Of a stretch of 60,884 nt of DNA, positions 41,294 through 49,693 are shown piece after piece. Both the position numbers and the translations under genes were made by a program. The stretch comes from CAZGBT01 sp964524025 (GTDB taxonomy: Archaea; Aenigmatarchaeota; Aenigmatarchaeia; CG10238-14; EX4484-224): the NCBI GenBank assembly GCA_964524025.1, contig CAZGBT010000004.1:1-60884 (forward strand), read 5' to 3'. Below the pieces are notes generated by a model. It searched no databases. It was given only the letters and a program-made list of their open reading frames with translations, and was not told the origin of the DNA. The number at the start of each line of letters is the position of its first letter. Positions within the stretch are counted from its first letter, which is position 1.

Positions 41294-42556
41294 TTAAGGT
41301 AAAGCTCTTTCTGGGGTTCTCGGGAACAGAACTGCGTCTTTTATATTAGTTAAATCAAGCAAAGTCATAGTTAATCTTTCAATTCCAATAGCAAAACCAC
41401 CAAGCGGACAAGCACCATACTTAAAATGCTCTACAAACCATTCAAGATTTTTTAAATTCAAGCCTTTTTCTTTAATATTCTCGATTAATTTTTCATACCT
41501 ATGCTCTCTTTGGCCTCCAGAACTTATTTCAATTCCTTTAATCAACATATCAACACTTCTAGCCCATATTGGTTCATCATCGTAACGCATAACATAAAAT
41601 GGTTTTGTTTTGAATGGAAACCTGTTAACAAAGAATATATCCGAATTAAATCTTTCTTGAACATATTTGCCTAACAATTTTTCGCTCTCTCTATCATAAT
41701 CTTCACCAAACTCTATCTTCTTTCCCATTTCTTCCAAAATCTCATAAATTTTTGGAAATTCAAGAATTGGTACTTTTTTAGGAATTTTTAATTTTATACC
41801 GAATTTTTCAAAATCTTCCTTAAACTTTCTTACCAAATTTTTGATTATAAACAGAACTAGATTCTTTTCTAACTCAATTATTTCATACTCATCCTTTATG
41901 AATCCTTTTTCAACAGCTATAACTCTATGCTCGGTTAAATGACGCGGTGTATGGCTTAGTTCAGCTCTCCAGCAAGGCCCTATTTCATATATTTTAGTAA
42001 AGCCTCCTATAACGGTCAATTCTCTATGTAACTGAGGATCTTGCCTTAAAAAAACTTCTTTGTCAAAATATTTTACTTTAAAAACTTCTGCACCACCTTC
42101 AGAAGCTGCCACTATTAAGCATGGCGTAAAAACCTGAATAAAACCTTTTTGGTTAAGAAATTCTTGAGCCAATCTTACGATTTCGGCTTCTACCCTAAAA
42201 ATGAACTGATATTTTTCACTTCTCAAAGCTAAAGGTCTCCATTCAATTTTTGTCTCCATATCTGCTTTGGTTTTTCCGCTGGGGTCTAATGGTAGTATTG
42301 GCTTTGACAAACCAACTATTTCTATTTCTTTAGGAATAATTTCTTTGCCTATCTTTGCTATTGGTTTTTCTACCAAATCTCCTTCAACTCTTACTGCACT
42401 TTGCCTCGTTAATTTTTCTACTATCTTAAGCAAGTCATCTTTAACTACACCTTTTTTAAGAGTTACTTGAGCCTTTTCCTTTCCACAATTTAACAAAATA
42501 AACTTTATCTTTCCTTTATCCCTAATTTCTTCTACCCATCCTGAAATAACAACCAT
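41294..42556 (-). CDS. aspS: Aspartyl-tRNA synthetase, archaeal type
   Basis: About 420 residues from the ATG at 42556 (a TTG precedes it). An N-terminal OB-fold (VISGWVEEIRDKGKIKFILL) is followed by the class II core: motif 1 region GFIQVFTPCLIVAASEGGAEVF, KYFDKEVFLRQDPQLHRE, motif 2 CWRAELSHTPRHLTEH and motif 3 GGFAIGIERLTMTLL. It charges tRNA-Asp and, in many archaea without AsnRS, also tRNA-Asn. A TATA-like CTTTAAATTT at 42578-42587 gives it its own promoter over the end of the upstream gene. Confidence 0.9.
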   Translation of the reverse strand: MVVISGWVEEIRDKGKIKFILLNCGKEKAQVTLKKGVVKDDLLKIVEKLTRQSAVRVEGDLVEKPIAKIGKEIIPKEIEIVGLSKPILPLDPSGKTKADMETKIEWRPLALRSEKYQFIFRVEAEIVRLAQEFLNQKGFIQVFTPCLIVAASEGGAEVFKVKYFDKEVFLRQDPQLHRELTVIGGFTKIYEIGPCWRAELSHTPRHLTEHRVIAVEKGFIKDEYEIIELEKNLVLFIIKNLVRKFKEDFEKFGIKLKIPKKVPILEFPKIYEILEEMGKKIEFGEDYDRESEKLLGKYVQERFNSDIFFVNRFPFKTKPFYVMRYDDEPIWARSVDMLIKGIEISSGGQREHRYEKLIENIKEKGLNLKNLEWFVEHFKYGACPLGGFAIGIERLTMTLLDLTNIKDAVLFPRTPERALP

Positions 42557-42579
42557 CAAATACCTTAAGATTTTTTCCT

Positions 42580-43494
42580 TTAAATTTCCTGAATCCTAAA
42601 CCTTACATCATTTTTATTTCTAGCTTTTCTCGAATACCTCTTAGTTAACTGCTTAGCAAATTCCAAATGCTTTTTTGCACTACCTCCATAAGCCCTTATT
42701 AAAGTTGTAGGACCGGGATAATTTTCTAATTCTATTAAAATATCACCTTTTCTCGCCAATTTTTTAATTTTTTCATTTTCTTCTTCGTTTCTACCAACAA
42801 CTATTAATGCACTATTCCTCCAAAAATTCCTTCCAGACCTTAAAAGTTCTATATCGCTTTTGACAGGATTCTTACAAGCTTTTAAAAGCATTCTTAACCT
42901 TTTGCTAAACTGAGGATCCGTTAATATGCAGCCGCCAGCTGGTTGCGGATATTCTTTTAAACCAAACCTTTTTGCTAATTCTATCTGCTTTTTTCTCCTC
43001 TTTCCTTTTATATTGTACAATTTTTTCCTATCAATAATCCCTTTTTCTTCTATCAGAGTTTTAGGCAAAATCCTTCCTGATAAAGGCCTTACTATCAAAC
43101 CCTTAAGAGAGGTTTCCTCTTCTATTATTTTAAAAGCCTTCCTAGACTGGCTAAAAGGTCTTTCGTTCAAAACCTCGCCAGTAGCTATAAAATCAAACCC
43201 TTCCCTTTCCATTATTTCCTTAGCTTTTTTAAACATCAAGATTTTGCAATCTAAGCAAGGGTTCATTCCTTTTCCATAGCCATACTTTGGATTCTTAACT
43301 ATTTCCAAATGTTCTTTCGATATATCAACAACCCTTAGCTTAATTCCTATTCTCTTTGCCATTCGCAAAGCTTTCCTTTCGTCGAAGAAATAAGTCTTAA
43401 AATATAAACCTTCAACCTTAAAGCCAAGATTTTTTAAAATAATTGCTGCTAAACAAGAATCCAAACCTCCAGAAAATAGCAGCAAGCATTTCAT
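42580..43494 (-). CDS. PP-loop tRNA thiolase-like protein with NFACT-R_2-like C-terminus
   Basis: 304 residues. The N-terminal PP-loop SGGLDSCLAA binds ATP, followed by MNPCLDCKILMFKKA (C-x2-C) and FIATGEVLNERPFSQ, as in MnmA/ThiI-like tRNA sulfur transferases. After about residue 180 comes KEYPQPAGGCILTDPQFSKRL, then SALIVVGRNEEENEKI and GPTTLIRAYG, resembling the NFACT-R_2 RNA-binding domain known fused to such enzymes. Probable role: adenylation and thiolation of a tRNA uridine. The start overlaps the membrane gene upstream by 4 nt; last of a five-gene run. Confidence 0.75.
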   Translation of the reverse strand: MKCLLLFSGGLDSCLAAIILKNLGFKVEGLYFKTYFFDERKALRMAKRIGIKLRVVDISKEHLEIVKNPKYGYGKGMNPCLDCKILMFKKAKEIMEREGFDFIATGEVLNERPFSQSRKAFKIIEEETSLKGLIVRPLSGRILPKTLIEEKGIIDRKKLYNIKGKRRKKQIELAKRFGLKEYPQPAGGCILTDPQFSKRLRMLLKACKNPVKSDIELLRSGRNFWRNSALIVVGRNEEENEKIKKLARKGDILIELENYPGPTTLIRAYGGSAKKHLEFAKQLTKRYSRKARNKNDVRFRIQEI

Positions 43495-44078
43495 ATTAAA
43501 AACTTAGGCTTTGATGGGAACCTCCATAAAGGTTTAGCCAGATTCCAAATTGGTGTTGAAGGAAGGAAATTAAAAAGGAATAAATTGAAAGCTGCATTTC
43601 CTATTTTTTGAATTAAATTAAGCTGCCCTTTCCAGTAATCATAAAGGCAGTCAAGCACATTCCTTAATATTACGCAAATACTAGCAGCTATTGGGAATGG
43701 GATTTTTAATAAGTAGAAAAGAACTTGTAAAAGGATGCATACACCAAACCATTTAATGGTAGTGTAGACTATATCCCCTATCCAGGGTGGTTGTAAAATT
43801 TCTATGAAAAAAGTTTTTAAAGTATCAAAAATAGGCGATATGACTAGATTAAGTAAAACTACTAAAAGGGCACCATAGTGGATTGAAATTACCAAATAAA
43901 TAAAAGTAAATAATTCTATTCCAAGATGGTAAGGAAAAACCAAAAAACCAAGTAAAACTTTCTGAATTAGAAATAAAATTAGGAAAATTCTTAACTTCTT
44001 TTCAAAAAGAAACGGAATTAACAGTATTGCTAACAAAAATATCATAACCTTCTTCTTATCCAGGCTTCTTACTTTCAT
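43491..44078 (-). CDS. Membrane protein B, paralogue of the gene at 44854
   Basis: 195 residues, about five membrane spans. Shares with the 44854 protein the landmarks IGIELFTFIYL, a PIFDTLKTFFIEILQPPW loop, IKWFGVCILL and YDYWKGQLNLIQKIGNAAFN. The conserved D-T-L-K-T-F and G-Q-x-N-x-x-Q-K-I-G-N loops may be functional. No known family recognised. It overlaps the HD hydrolase stop and the PP-loop start by 4 nt each. Confidence 0.65.
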   Translation of the reverse strand: MKVRSLDKKKVMIFLLAILLIPFLFEKKLRIFLILFLIQKVLLGFLVFPYHLGIELFTFIYLVISIHYGALLVVLLNLVISPIFDTLKTFFIEILQPPWIGDIVYTTIKWFGVCILLQVLFYLLKIPFPIAASICVILRNVLDCLYDYWKGQLNLIQKIGNAAFNLFLFNFLPSTPIWNLAKPLWRFPSKPKFLI

Positions 44079-44854
44079 AAAAGGTAGGTAAATTCTTTTT
44101 CTCCAAGCCTTGCTACTATTTCGACAAAATTATCAAATTTGGAATCTTTTATTTTCTCTAATAGCTGGTATTCAACCTGAAAAATTCCAGCTGCATTGCT
44201 CATTAATACTTCTATCCTTACCGGTTTTTTCTTACCTTCCTTAATTTCAACCTTTTCTATAGCAAGAACTGATAAATTATGCATATCTGGTTTAGAAATT
44301 TTGTAAGGTATTCTTCCTCTTCCTTTAGTCATATCAGTACCATCTGCGCACGTTATTATTTTAGCCTCTAAGCTAGTTGGAACCCGATTACCCATATGGC
44401 AAGTTATACCTTCTATGATAAACGATTTAAGTATTTCAATCTTTTCCTTTGGATAAAATTCAGAGAGCAACCTTTCTATTATAGGTAAAGCAAATATTGC
44501 GCTCATAAATTCATGATTTTCTCTTCCTGTACACATCCCTATATCATGAAGGTATCCAGCTAGAATTATTACAATTCTCTCATCATCCTCGTCTCCAAGT
44601 CCTTCTGTTACAAGATTACCTTTAAAACCTTTGTTTTCAAGTAATTCTAGTATTTTTAAAGCATTGCAAACCGTAATTTTTGCGTGAACTCTTCCATGAT
44701 CGTTATAGCCTAACCTTCCTATAGCAACTCTATTAGCTTGCTCTAATAGGGCGTTTACTTCCTCATCTTCTTTTAACTTATGAAATAGCTTTAAACTCTT
44801 TGGAAATTTTTGGAGCAACTCTTCAATCTCCTTCTCAACTTTTCTTTCGTCCAT
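44075..44854 (-). CDS. HD-domain phosphohydrolase
   Basis: 259 residues from the ATG at 44854, which shares one base with the preceding stop (TGATG); a TTG at 44857 is possible. HD motif: NDHGRVHAKIT, then GYLHDIGMCTGRENHE, CHMGNRV and the late TCADGTDMTKGRGRIPYK. The C-terminal part (about residues 180-259) is a strand-rich domain. HD enzymes cleave phosphomonoesters, nucleotides or cyclic nucleotides; the substrate is unknown. Sandwiched between two paralogous membrane genes. Confidence 0.8.
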   Translation of the reverse strand: MDERKVEKEIEELLQKFPKSLKLFHKLKEDEEVNALLEQANRVAIGRLGYNDHGRVHAKITVCNALKILELLENKGFKGNLVTEGLGDEDDERIVIILAGYLHDIGMCTGRENHEFMSAIFALPIIERLLSEFYPKEKIEILKSFIIEGITCHMGNRVPTSLEAKIITCADGTDMTKGRGRIPYKISKPDMHNLSVLAIEKVEIKEGKKKPVRIEVLMSNAAGIFQVEYQLLEKIKDSKFDNFVEIVARLGEKEFTYLL

Positions 44855-45411
44855 CAATTAAAACTTATTCCGCTCCATTTTATTAAAAACCAGAGAGGTG
44901 TTTTTTCTAGGAAAACGAAAAGTATAAAATTAAACAGGAAATTTCCAATTTTTTGCAAAGGATTAAACTGTCCTTTTTGATAATCTAGATAAGACTCGAG
45001 CAAATTTTTCAAGGCTATCATTATTAACGCAGAAATTCTAAATGGAAGGAAATTTGAAAGATAGATTAAGAAAAAGCAAAAGGCAAACCATTTTAAAGTA
45101 TCTAGGATTACGCTTCCAGGGTTTGGAGGTTCCATCCATTGGAAGTAAAACGTTTTAAGCGTATCTATGAATGGAAAGATTATGAGGGAAACTATGGGAA
45201 CCAGAAAAATGTTTTGCTTTGATAAAAGAAAGAATATGAAAGTTGCTAATTCTATGCCTATCATTCCAGGAAATTTAAGTAAAGAAAACAATACCTTATC
45301 TACTAAAGTTAAAATTACAAAAAATACAAAGATTCTTAGGTTAACTCTAAAAACTAGAAGTATGAAAAGGAGTAAGAAAAACGAAAAAATATAGATCCAT
45401 TTCCTTCTCAT
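44854..45411 (-). CDS. Membrane protein A, paralogue of the gene at 43491
   Basis: 185 residues, about five membrane spans, with IGIELATFIFF, PFIDTLKTFYFQWMEPPNPG, LDTLKWFAFCFF and YLDYQKGQFNPLQKIGNFLFN in the same order as its paralogue across the HD gene. Start overlaps the VanZ-like stop by 4 nt. Function unknown. Confidence 0.65.
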   Translation of the reverse strand: MRRKWIYIFSFFLLLFILLVFRVNLRIFVFFVILTLVDKVLFSLLKFPGMIGIELATFIFFLLSKQNIFLVPIVSLIIFPFIDTLKTFYFQWMEPPNPGSVILDTLKWFAFCFFLIYLSNFLPFRISALIMIALKNLLESYLDYQKGQFNPLQKIGNFLFNFILFVFLEKTPLWFLIKWSGISFN

Positions 45412-45734
45412 TCTTTCCTAATTTTAATGAAGAGAAAAATTCCTATTATTAATCCGAGAAAATTTGCTAACAAATCGCTAGGATCAAACTTTCTGTATGG
45501 TATAAAGATTTGGTGAAACTCGTCGAAGAAAGCAAAAGAAAAAGCGAAAAGGAATGAATTCCTTAGACTAAAGCACCACTTGACTAAATATCCAAAGATT
45601 GTGTATTCAAGTAAGTGAAGTGTAAACTTTGTTGGATCAAATCTTTCTATAACTTCTGGAAATTCGAGCGGAATGGAAGAAAGTATAAGTATTAAGATTG
45701 AGTAAGAAACTAGAAACAAATATTTTAGCTTCAT
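45408..45734 (-). CDS. VanZ-like membrane protein
   Basis: 108 residues. Short hydrophobic protein with the VanZ landmarks KFTLHLLEYTIFGYLVKW (H-x-x-x-Y/F-x-x-L/F-G) and AFFDEFHQIFIPYRKFDPSDLLANFLGLIIG (D-E-x-H-Q-x-F-x-P-x-R-x-x-D-x-x-D-x-x-A/N). VanZ members occur in bacterial and archaeal envelopes with poorly defined roles. First gene of the overlapping five-gene run, divergent from topA 29 bp away. Confidence 0.78.
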   Translation of the reverse strand: MKLKYLFLVSYSILILILSSIPLEFPEVIERFDPTKFTLHLLEYTIFGYLVKWCFSLRNSFLFAFSFAFFDEFHQIFIPYRKFDPSDLLANFLGLIIGIFLFIKIRKE

Positions 45735-45762
45735 TAAAAAACTTTTAGACTAAATTGTTTTT

Positions 45763-47529
45763 ATGATTTTAATTTTGGCAGAAAAACCAAAAGCTGCTTA
45801 CAAAATAGCTAAATTTTTATCTAACGGAAATTTTAAGAAAAGGAAACTGTTAAACTTGACTTATTATGAATTTTTCAGAGAAGGCAAAAAATATGTTTGT
45901 ACATCTGCTTTAGGTCATTTGTTTAAGCTAGATACTCAAGATAAATACTGGTACTACCCAGTTTTTAATGCAAAATGGCTACCTTCTTTTAAAGAATTTG
46001 GGAAAAAAAGGCTTAAAAATTACTTAAAAGCTTTAAGCATTTTGGGTAGGAAAGCTGAAGATATAATAATAGCTACAGATTATGACATAGAAGGGGATGT
46101 AATAGGATATAATATATTAAGATTTGTTTTTGGAAGAAAGAATGCAAAAAGGATGAAGTTTTCTGCTTTAACGAAAGCTGATATAGAAAATTCTTTTCGC
46201 AACTTGATGCCTTCTTTGGATTTTGGCCAAGTGTTTGCAGGTTTAGCAAGACACTACTTAGATTTCTATTGCGGGATAAATTTAACGAGAGCTTTAAGCA
46301 TTTGCGCTAGAAAATTTAAACCAAGCTTAACAATCTCATCTGGAAGGGTTCAAAGCCCAACTCTGTATTTGATTTTTAAAAGAGAGAAGGAAAGGGAAGA
46401 ATTTAAACCAAAACCATTTTGGAGGATTAAAGTAACCTTAAAGGCTGATGGAACAGAATTTAGTTGTAGCTACAAGAAAGGCGAGATCTGGAATGAAAAA
46501 GAAGCTAAAGAAATTTATGAAAAAGTAAAGAATGCAGAGTTTGCTTTAGTTAAAAATTTTGAGAAGAAGGTGGTAAGAAAACCGAGGCCACCCCCTTTTG
46601 ATTTAACAACTTTGCAGAGAGAATGCTTTAAGTTCTTTAAATTAACCCCTTCCCAGACTTTAAAAATAGCTGAAAATCTTTATTTGAACGGGTTAATAAG
46701 CTACCCAAGAACTTCGAGCCAGAAAATTCCTCCTAATCTAAATCTAAGAAATATAATTAAGAATCTCGGTAAATTAAGTAATTATTCGAGTTTTTGTAAG
46801 GAGATTTTAAAAGGAAGAATAAAGATAAGAGAAGGTAGAAAAAGCGATCCTGCGCATCCTGCTATTCACCCCACTGGCTTGTTGCCAAGGAAATTGAGTA
46901 AAAAAGAATTAATGGTTTATGATTTGATAGTAAGGAGGTTCTTAGCATCTGCTTTCAGAGATTGTATAAAGTTAGAAAAAATATGTGAAATAGAAATTGA
47001 AGGTGAAATTTTTACAGCTAAGGGTTCGGAGATAAAAGAAAAAGGTTGGCTGCTCATTTATCCCACAAAATTAAAACTTACTCATTTACCAGATTTGAAA
47101 GAGAAGCAAAGGATTAAAATAAAGGAAGTTAAGTTAGAGGAAGATAGAACAAAACCTCCAGAGAGGTATAATTTAAGCAGGATTCTTGAAGAAATGGAAA
47201 GAAGAAAATTAGGAACTAAAGGAACTAGGTCGAGGATTTTAGATATTTTATACAAAAGAGGATTTATAGAAGGGAAGAAAAACATAAGGATATCAGAACT
47301 TGGTAAAAAATTAGTAGTAACGTTAGAAAAATTTTCCCCGCAAGTATTAGACGAAAAGCTTTCTAGAAGATTCGAAGAACTTATGGATAAAATAAGAGGA
47401 AGGAGTCTTAGGCTAGAAGATGTTTTGGAGGAAGCAAAAAAAGAAGTACGCAAAATTTTAAGCAAAATAAAAGAAAAAGAGAGGGAAATTGGTTTTTACC
47501 TTGTTAAACCAAATAGCTTGAAGAAATAA
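45763..47529 (+). CDS. topA: DNA topoisomerase IA, without zinc-ribbon tail
   Basis: 588 residues. Toprim start LILAEKPKAAYKIAKFL, TDYDIEGDVIGYNIL (residues 105-119), SGRVQSPTLYLI, catalytic Tyr314 in GLISYPRTSS, DPAHPAIHPTG and the C-terminal RKLGTKGTRSRILDILYKRGFI. It relaxes negative supercoils and decatenates, balancing reverse gyrase. It ends after the KEREIGFYLV segment with no CxxC zinc fingers, which many archaeal homologues carry. A TATA-like ATTAAAAAAC lies 25 bp upstream. Its 3' end overlaps the convergent secreted-protein gene by 34 nt. Confidence 0.92.
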   Translation: MILILAEKPKAAYKIAKFLSNGNFKKRKLLNLTYYEFFREGKKYVCTSALGHLFKLDTQDKYWYYPVFNAKWLPSFKEFGKKRLKNYLKALSILGRKAEDIIIATDYDIEGDVIGYNILRFVFGRKNAKRMKFSALTKADIENSFRNLMPSLDFGQVFAGLARHYLDFYCGINLTRALSICARKFKPSLTISSGRVQSPTLYLIFKREKEREEFKPKPFWRIKVTLKADGTEFSCSYKKGEIWNEKEAKEIYEKVKNAEFALVKNFEKKVVRKPRPPPFDLTTLQRECFKFFKLTPSQTLKIAENLYLNGLISYPRTSSQKIPPNLNLRNIIKNLGKLSNYSSFCKEILKGRIKIREGRKSDPAHPAIHPTGLLPRKLSKKELMVYDLIVRRFLASAFRDCIKLEKICEIEIEGEIFTAKGSEIKEKGWLLIYPTKLKLTHLPDLKEKQRIKIKEVKLEEDRTKPPERYNLSRILEEMERRKLGTKGTRSRILDILYKRGFIEGKKNIRISELGKKLVVTLEKFSPQVLDEKLSRRFEELMDKIRGRSLRLEDVLEEAKKEVRKILSKIKEKEREIGFYLVKPNSLKK

Positions 47530-49553
47530 TAAAAGAAATTGATTAATGGGTTAAAGCTTTTAACAACTTTTATTCTTGCCACTCCGGGCATTAGAATTTT
47601 AGGTTTTGAGTAAATTACTGGAGTCACTTTTAATATATATTCTCCTATTTCTAGATCTTTTGGTATAGTACAGTTAAAGGAGATTCTTCCATAACCTTCT
47701 GCTAAAACGATTTTTGTTCCCTTACAATCATATTCATTAAACTCCCCCCAATTCATATTACATTCTCTAACTATTTCTGACCAGTTTATAGCATGTACTT
47801 TACAATCAGACCAATTCATAATGAATACTTCTTCTGGTGTATAAAATTGCAGAATTAACCTAACATTTGAAAAGTTACCTTGGGAATAATGGAATCTCGA
47901 ATCGTTAAATTCTACTGTTAGGCTTATCCTTTGTCCTGGGAATACGGTCCTTTTCGGAAGAATTAAAACAGTCTTACAATCGGAAGAGCAAGAATCTTGT
48001 GTCTCATATTTTTCGCATCTTCCATTGTAATTGCATGTATATCCGCTTACATTAAAAGTTCTTGTCTCTCTATCAACTTTTAGAACCCATCCATTATTCG
48101 CTTCGAAATCTGACCACACACCGCAATATTCGATTTTCCAAGTTCCAGTTGGATCATCGTCTTTCACTGTATAACTAAAAGTATGGTCTCCAGTACCCCA
48201 ATAATCGAAATAAATACCAGAACCGTCCGATTTTACAAGTTTACACTCAGTTAAGGGTGTCCAACCTTCTGTAGCATAAATTCCTTTAACAGTTATTTTT
48301 ATAACATCTCCAGGATGGTAAGTACCAGATGGATATTGAATAGAATCGTAACCGCCCGAAATTACTATACTGGAAGAAGTTTGAATGCAAGAAGTTAAAT
48401 CACAAACTTTATCATCACCACTTTTGTAAACAGAATCCCTTCCGCAATTCCCAGTCAAATATCTCTCAAAATTTTGCCCTGCATCTGGCACTGTACAATT
48501 AAGAGTACAGGTTGTAACATTCGTATAGCAATTTCCCTCTCCATCGCAAATTCCAGCTTTTCCATTTATTGAACAAGAATAACCACATTGTTGGTTTGTA
48601 TAATTACAATAGGAATTGTCGGTTCCTGGGTTTATGCATGTATCTATGGTACAGGGATTGTTGTCGTCACAATCAGCATCGCTATCACATTTTGTTTTGA
48701 TTACGGTGAAAGTTTTTATTCCTGTAGAATTTACATTGCCAGCTTTATCGTAAAATTTTGCATAATAAGAGTGGGTTGAATCTCCTTCATAAGGCCCTTC
48801 TGAATAAGAGCATTCTTCCTCCATACCTGGAGAAACTGAAGTTATTACACAACTCCTCTTAAGCTCATCGTCAACATAAATCTCTATTCTGGATAAACCT
48901 GAGCCTGTATCGGAACCTGTAGCTGTGTAAGTAACAGTGTCTTTATCTGTAGGTTCAGTCGGCGAAATCTGGATATCACCTAAAGGTAAAGTTTTATCTA
49001 TTTTGAATTCGTTACTCCTTTTCACATTTTCTACATTTCCATTAATATCTTTACTTGCAAAACAAACTACTTTTTTACAAAATGAATTTGAAGGACAAGC
49101 TATGGTATCGGAATTTCCAGTATTTTCTAGCTGATCGTAAGATGGACAAGTCTCATCAAAATTTTTTATCGAATATTTTGTTTCTAAACATCCGCAATTA
49201 TCATTACAACTTAAATCAAAGCTGACATCATAATTTACCCAACTAGTACCATCTGGAGAGATAGTCGTTGTAGGTACTATATTATCACAAACAGAGAGGC
49301 ATGAGCAGTCTGTATCGTTACAATCTGTATAGCCATCACAATCGTTATCGTAGCCATCGCTGCAACATTCTTCTATTTCTGGCTTTTGGTCTGTCGGAAC
49401 CCAAACCCAATGGGTACAATTGTTAATGCATATATGATCTTCTCTTTGTTCGCATTCATTAGTAGGAGTACATTCCTTCCAATAATCGGCTCTTGTAATA
49501 GTCATTAAAAACAGTAAGATTAAAAACAAAAAGAAAAAACGAGATTTGTACAT
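47496..49553 (-). CDS. Secreted cysteine-rich protein with MopE-like motif
   Basis: 685 residues. Signal peptide KSRFFFLFLILLFLMTITRA. Near residue 57 the motif ECCSDGYDNDCDGYTDC matches the MopE-type metal-binding repeat. Then Ig-like/big-domain repeats (VSFDLSCNDNCGC; VTYTATGSDTGSGLSRI), a CDSDADCDDNNPCTIDTC repeat, beta-sandwich segments, CNYNGRCEKYETQDSC and a final NEW3-like domain. It ends with an aromatic hydrophobic tail (LINFFYYFFKLFGLTR). Likely displayed on the cell surface; ligand unknown. Confidence 0.7.
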   Translation of the reverse strand: MYKSRFFFLFLILLFLMTITRADYWKECTPTNECEQREDHICINNCTHWVWVPTDQKPEIEECCSDGYDNDCDGYTDCNDTDCSCLSVCDNIVPTTTISPDGTSWVNYDVSFDLSCNDNCGCLETKYSIKNFDETCPSYDQLENTGNSDTIACPSNSFCKKVVCFASKDINGNVENVKRSNEFKIDKTLPLGDIQISPTEPTDKDTVTYTATGSDTGSGLSRIEIYVDDELKRSCVITSVSPGMEEECSYSEGPYEGDSTHSYYAKFYDKAGNVNSTGIKTFTVIKTKCDSDADCDDNNPCTIDTCINPGTDNSYCNYTNQQCGYSCSINGKAGICDGEGNCYTNVTTCTLNCTVPDAGQNFERYLTGNCGRDSVYKSGDDKVCDLTSCIQTSSSIVISGGYDSIQYPSGTYHPGDVIKITVKGIYATEGWTPLTECKLVKSDGSGIYFDYWGTGDHTFSYTVKDDDPTGTWKIEYCGVWSDFEANNGWVLKVDRETRTFNVSGYTCNYNGRCEKYETQDSCSSDCKTVLILPKRTVFPGQRISLTVEFNDSRFHYSQGNFSNVRLILQFYTPEEVFIMNWSDCKVHAINWSEIVRECNMNWGEFNEYDCKGTKIVLAEGYGRISFNCTIPKDLEIGEYILKVTPVIYSKPKILMPGVARIKVVKSFNPLINFFYYFFKLFGLTR

Positions 49554-49664
49554 ATTTTTCTTTTAGAATTTCTAGGTAATATTAATTAAACAAAAGCTCA
49601 CAACAACTATTGTCATAAGCACCGTAACTCTCCTCCAAAGGAGTGGCTTTATCCGTTTCGAATA

Positions 49665-49675
49665 CTTTATAAAAT
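49665..49675 (+). promoter_or_regulatory. TATA box of the 1046-residue protein gene
   Basis: CTTTATAAAAT centred 24 bp before the ATG at 49694. A short CTCC/GGAG inverted repeat lies about 25 bp further upstream. Confidence 0.6.
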
Positions 49676-49693
49676 TAACGCTAAATTTAATTT

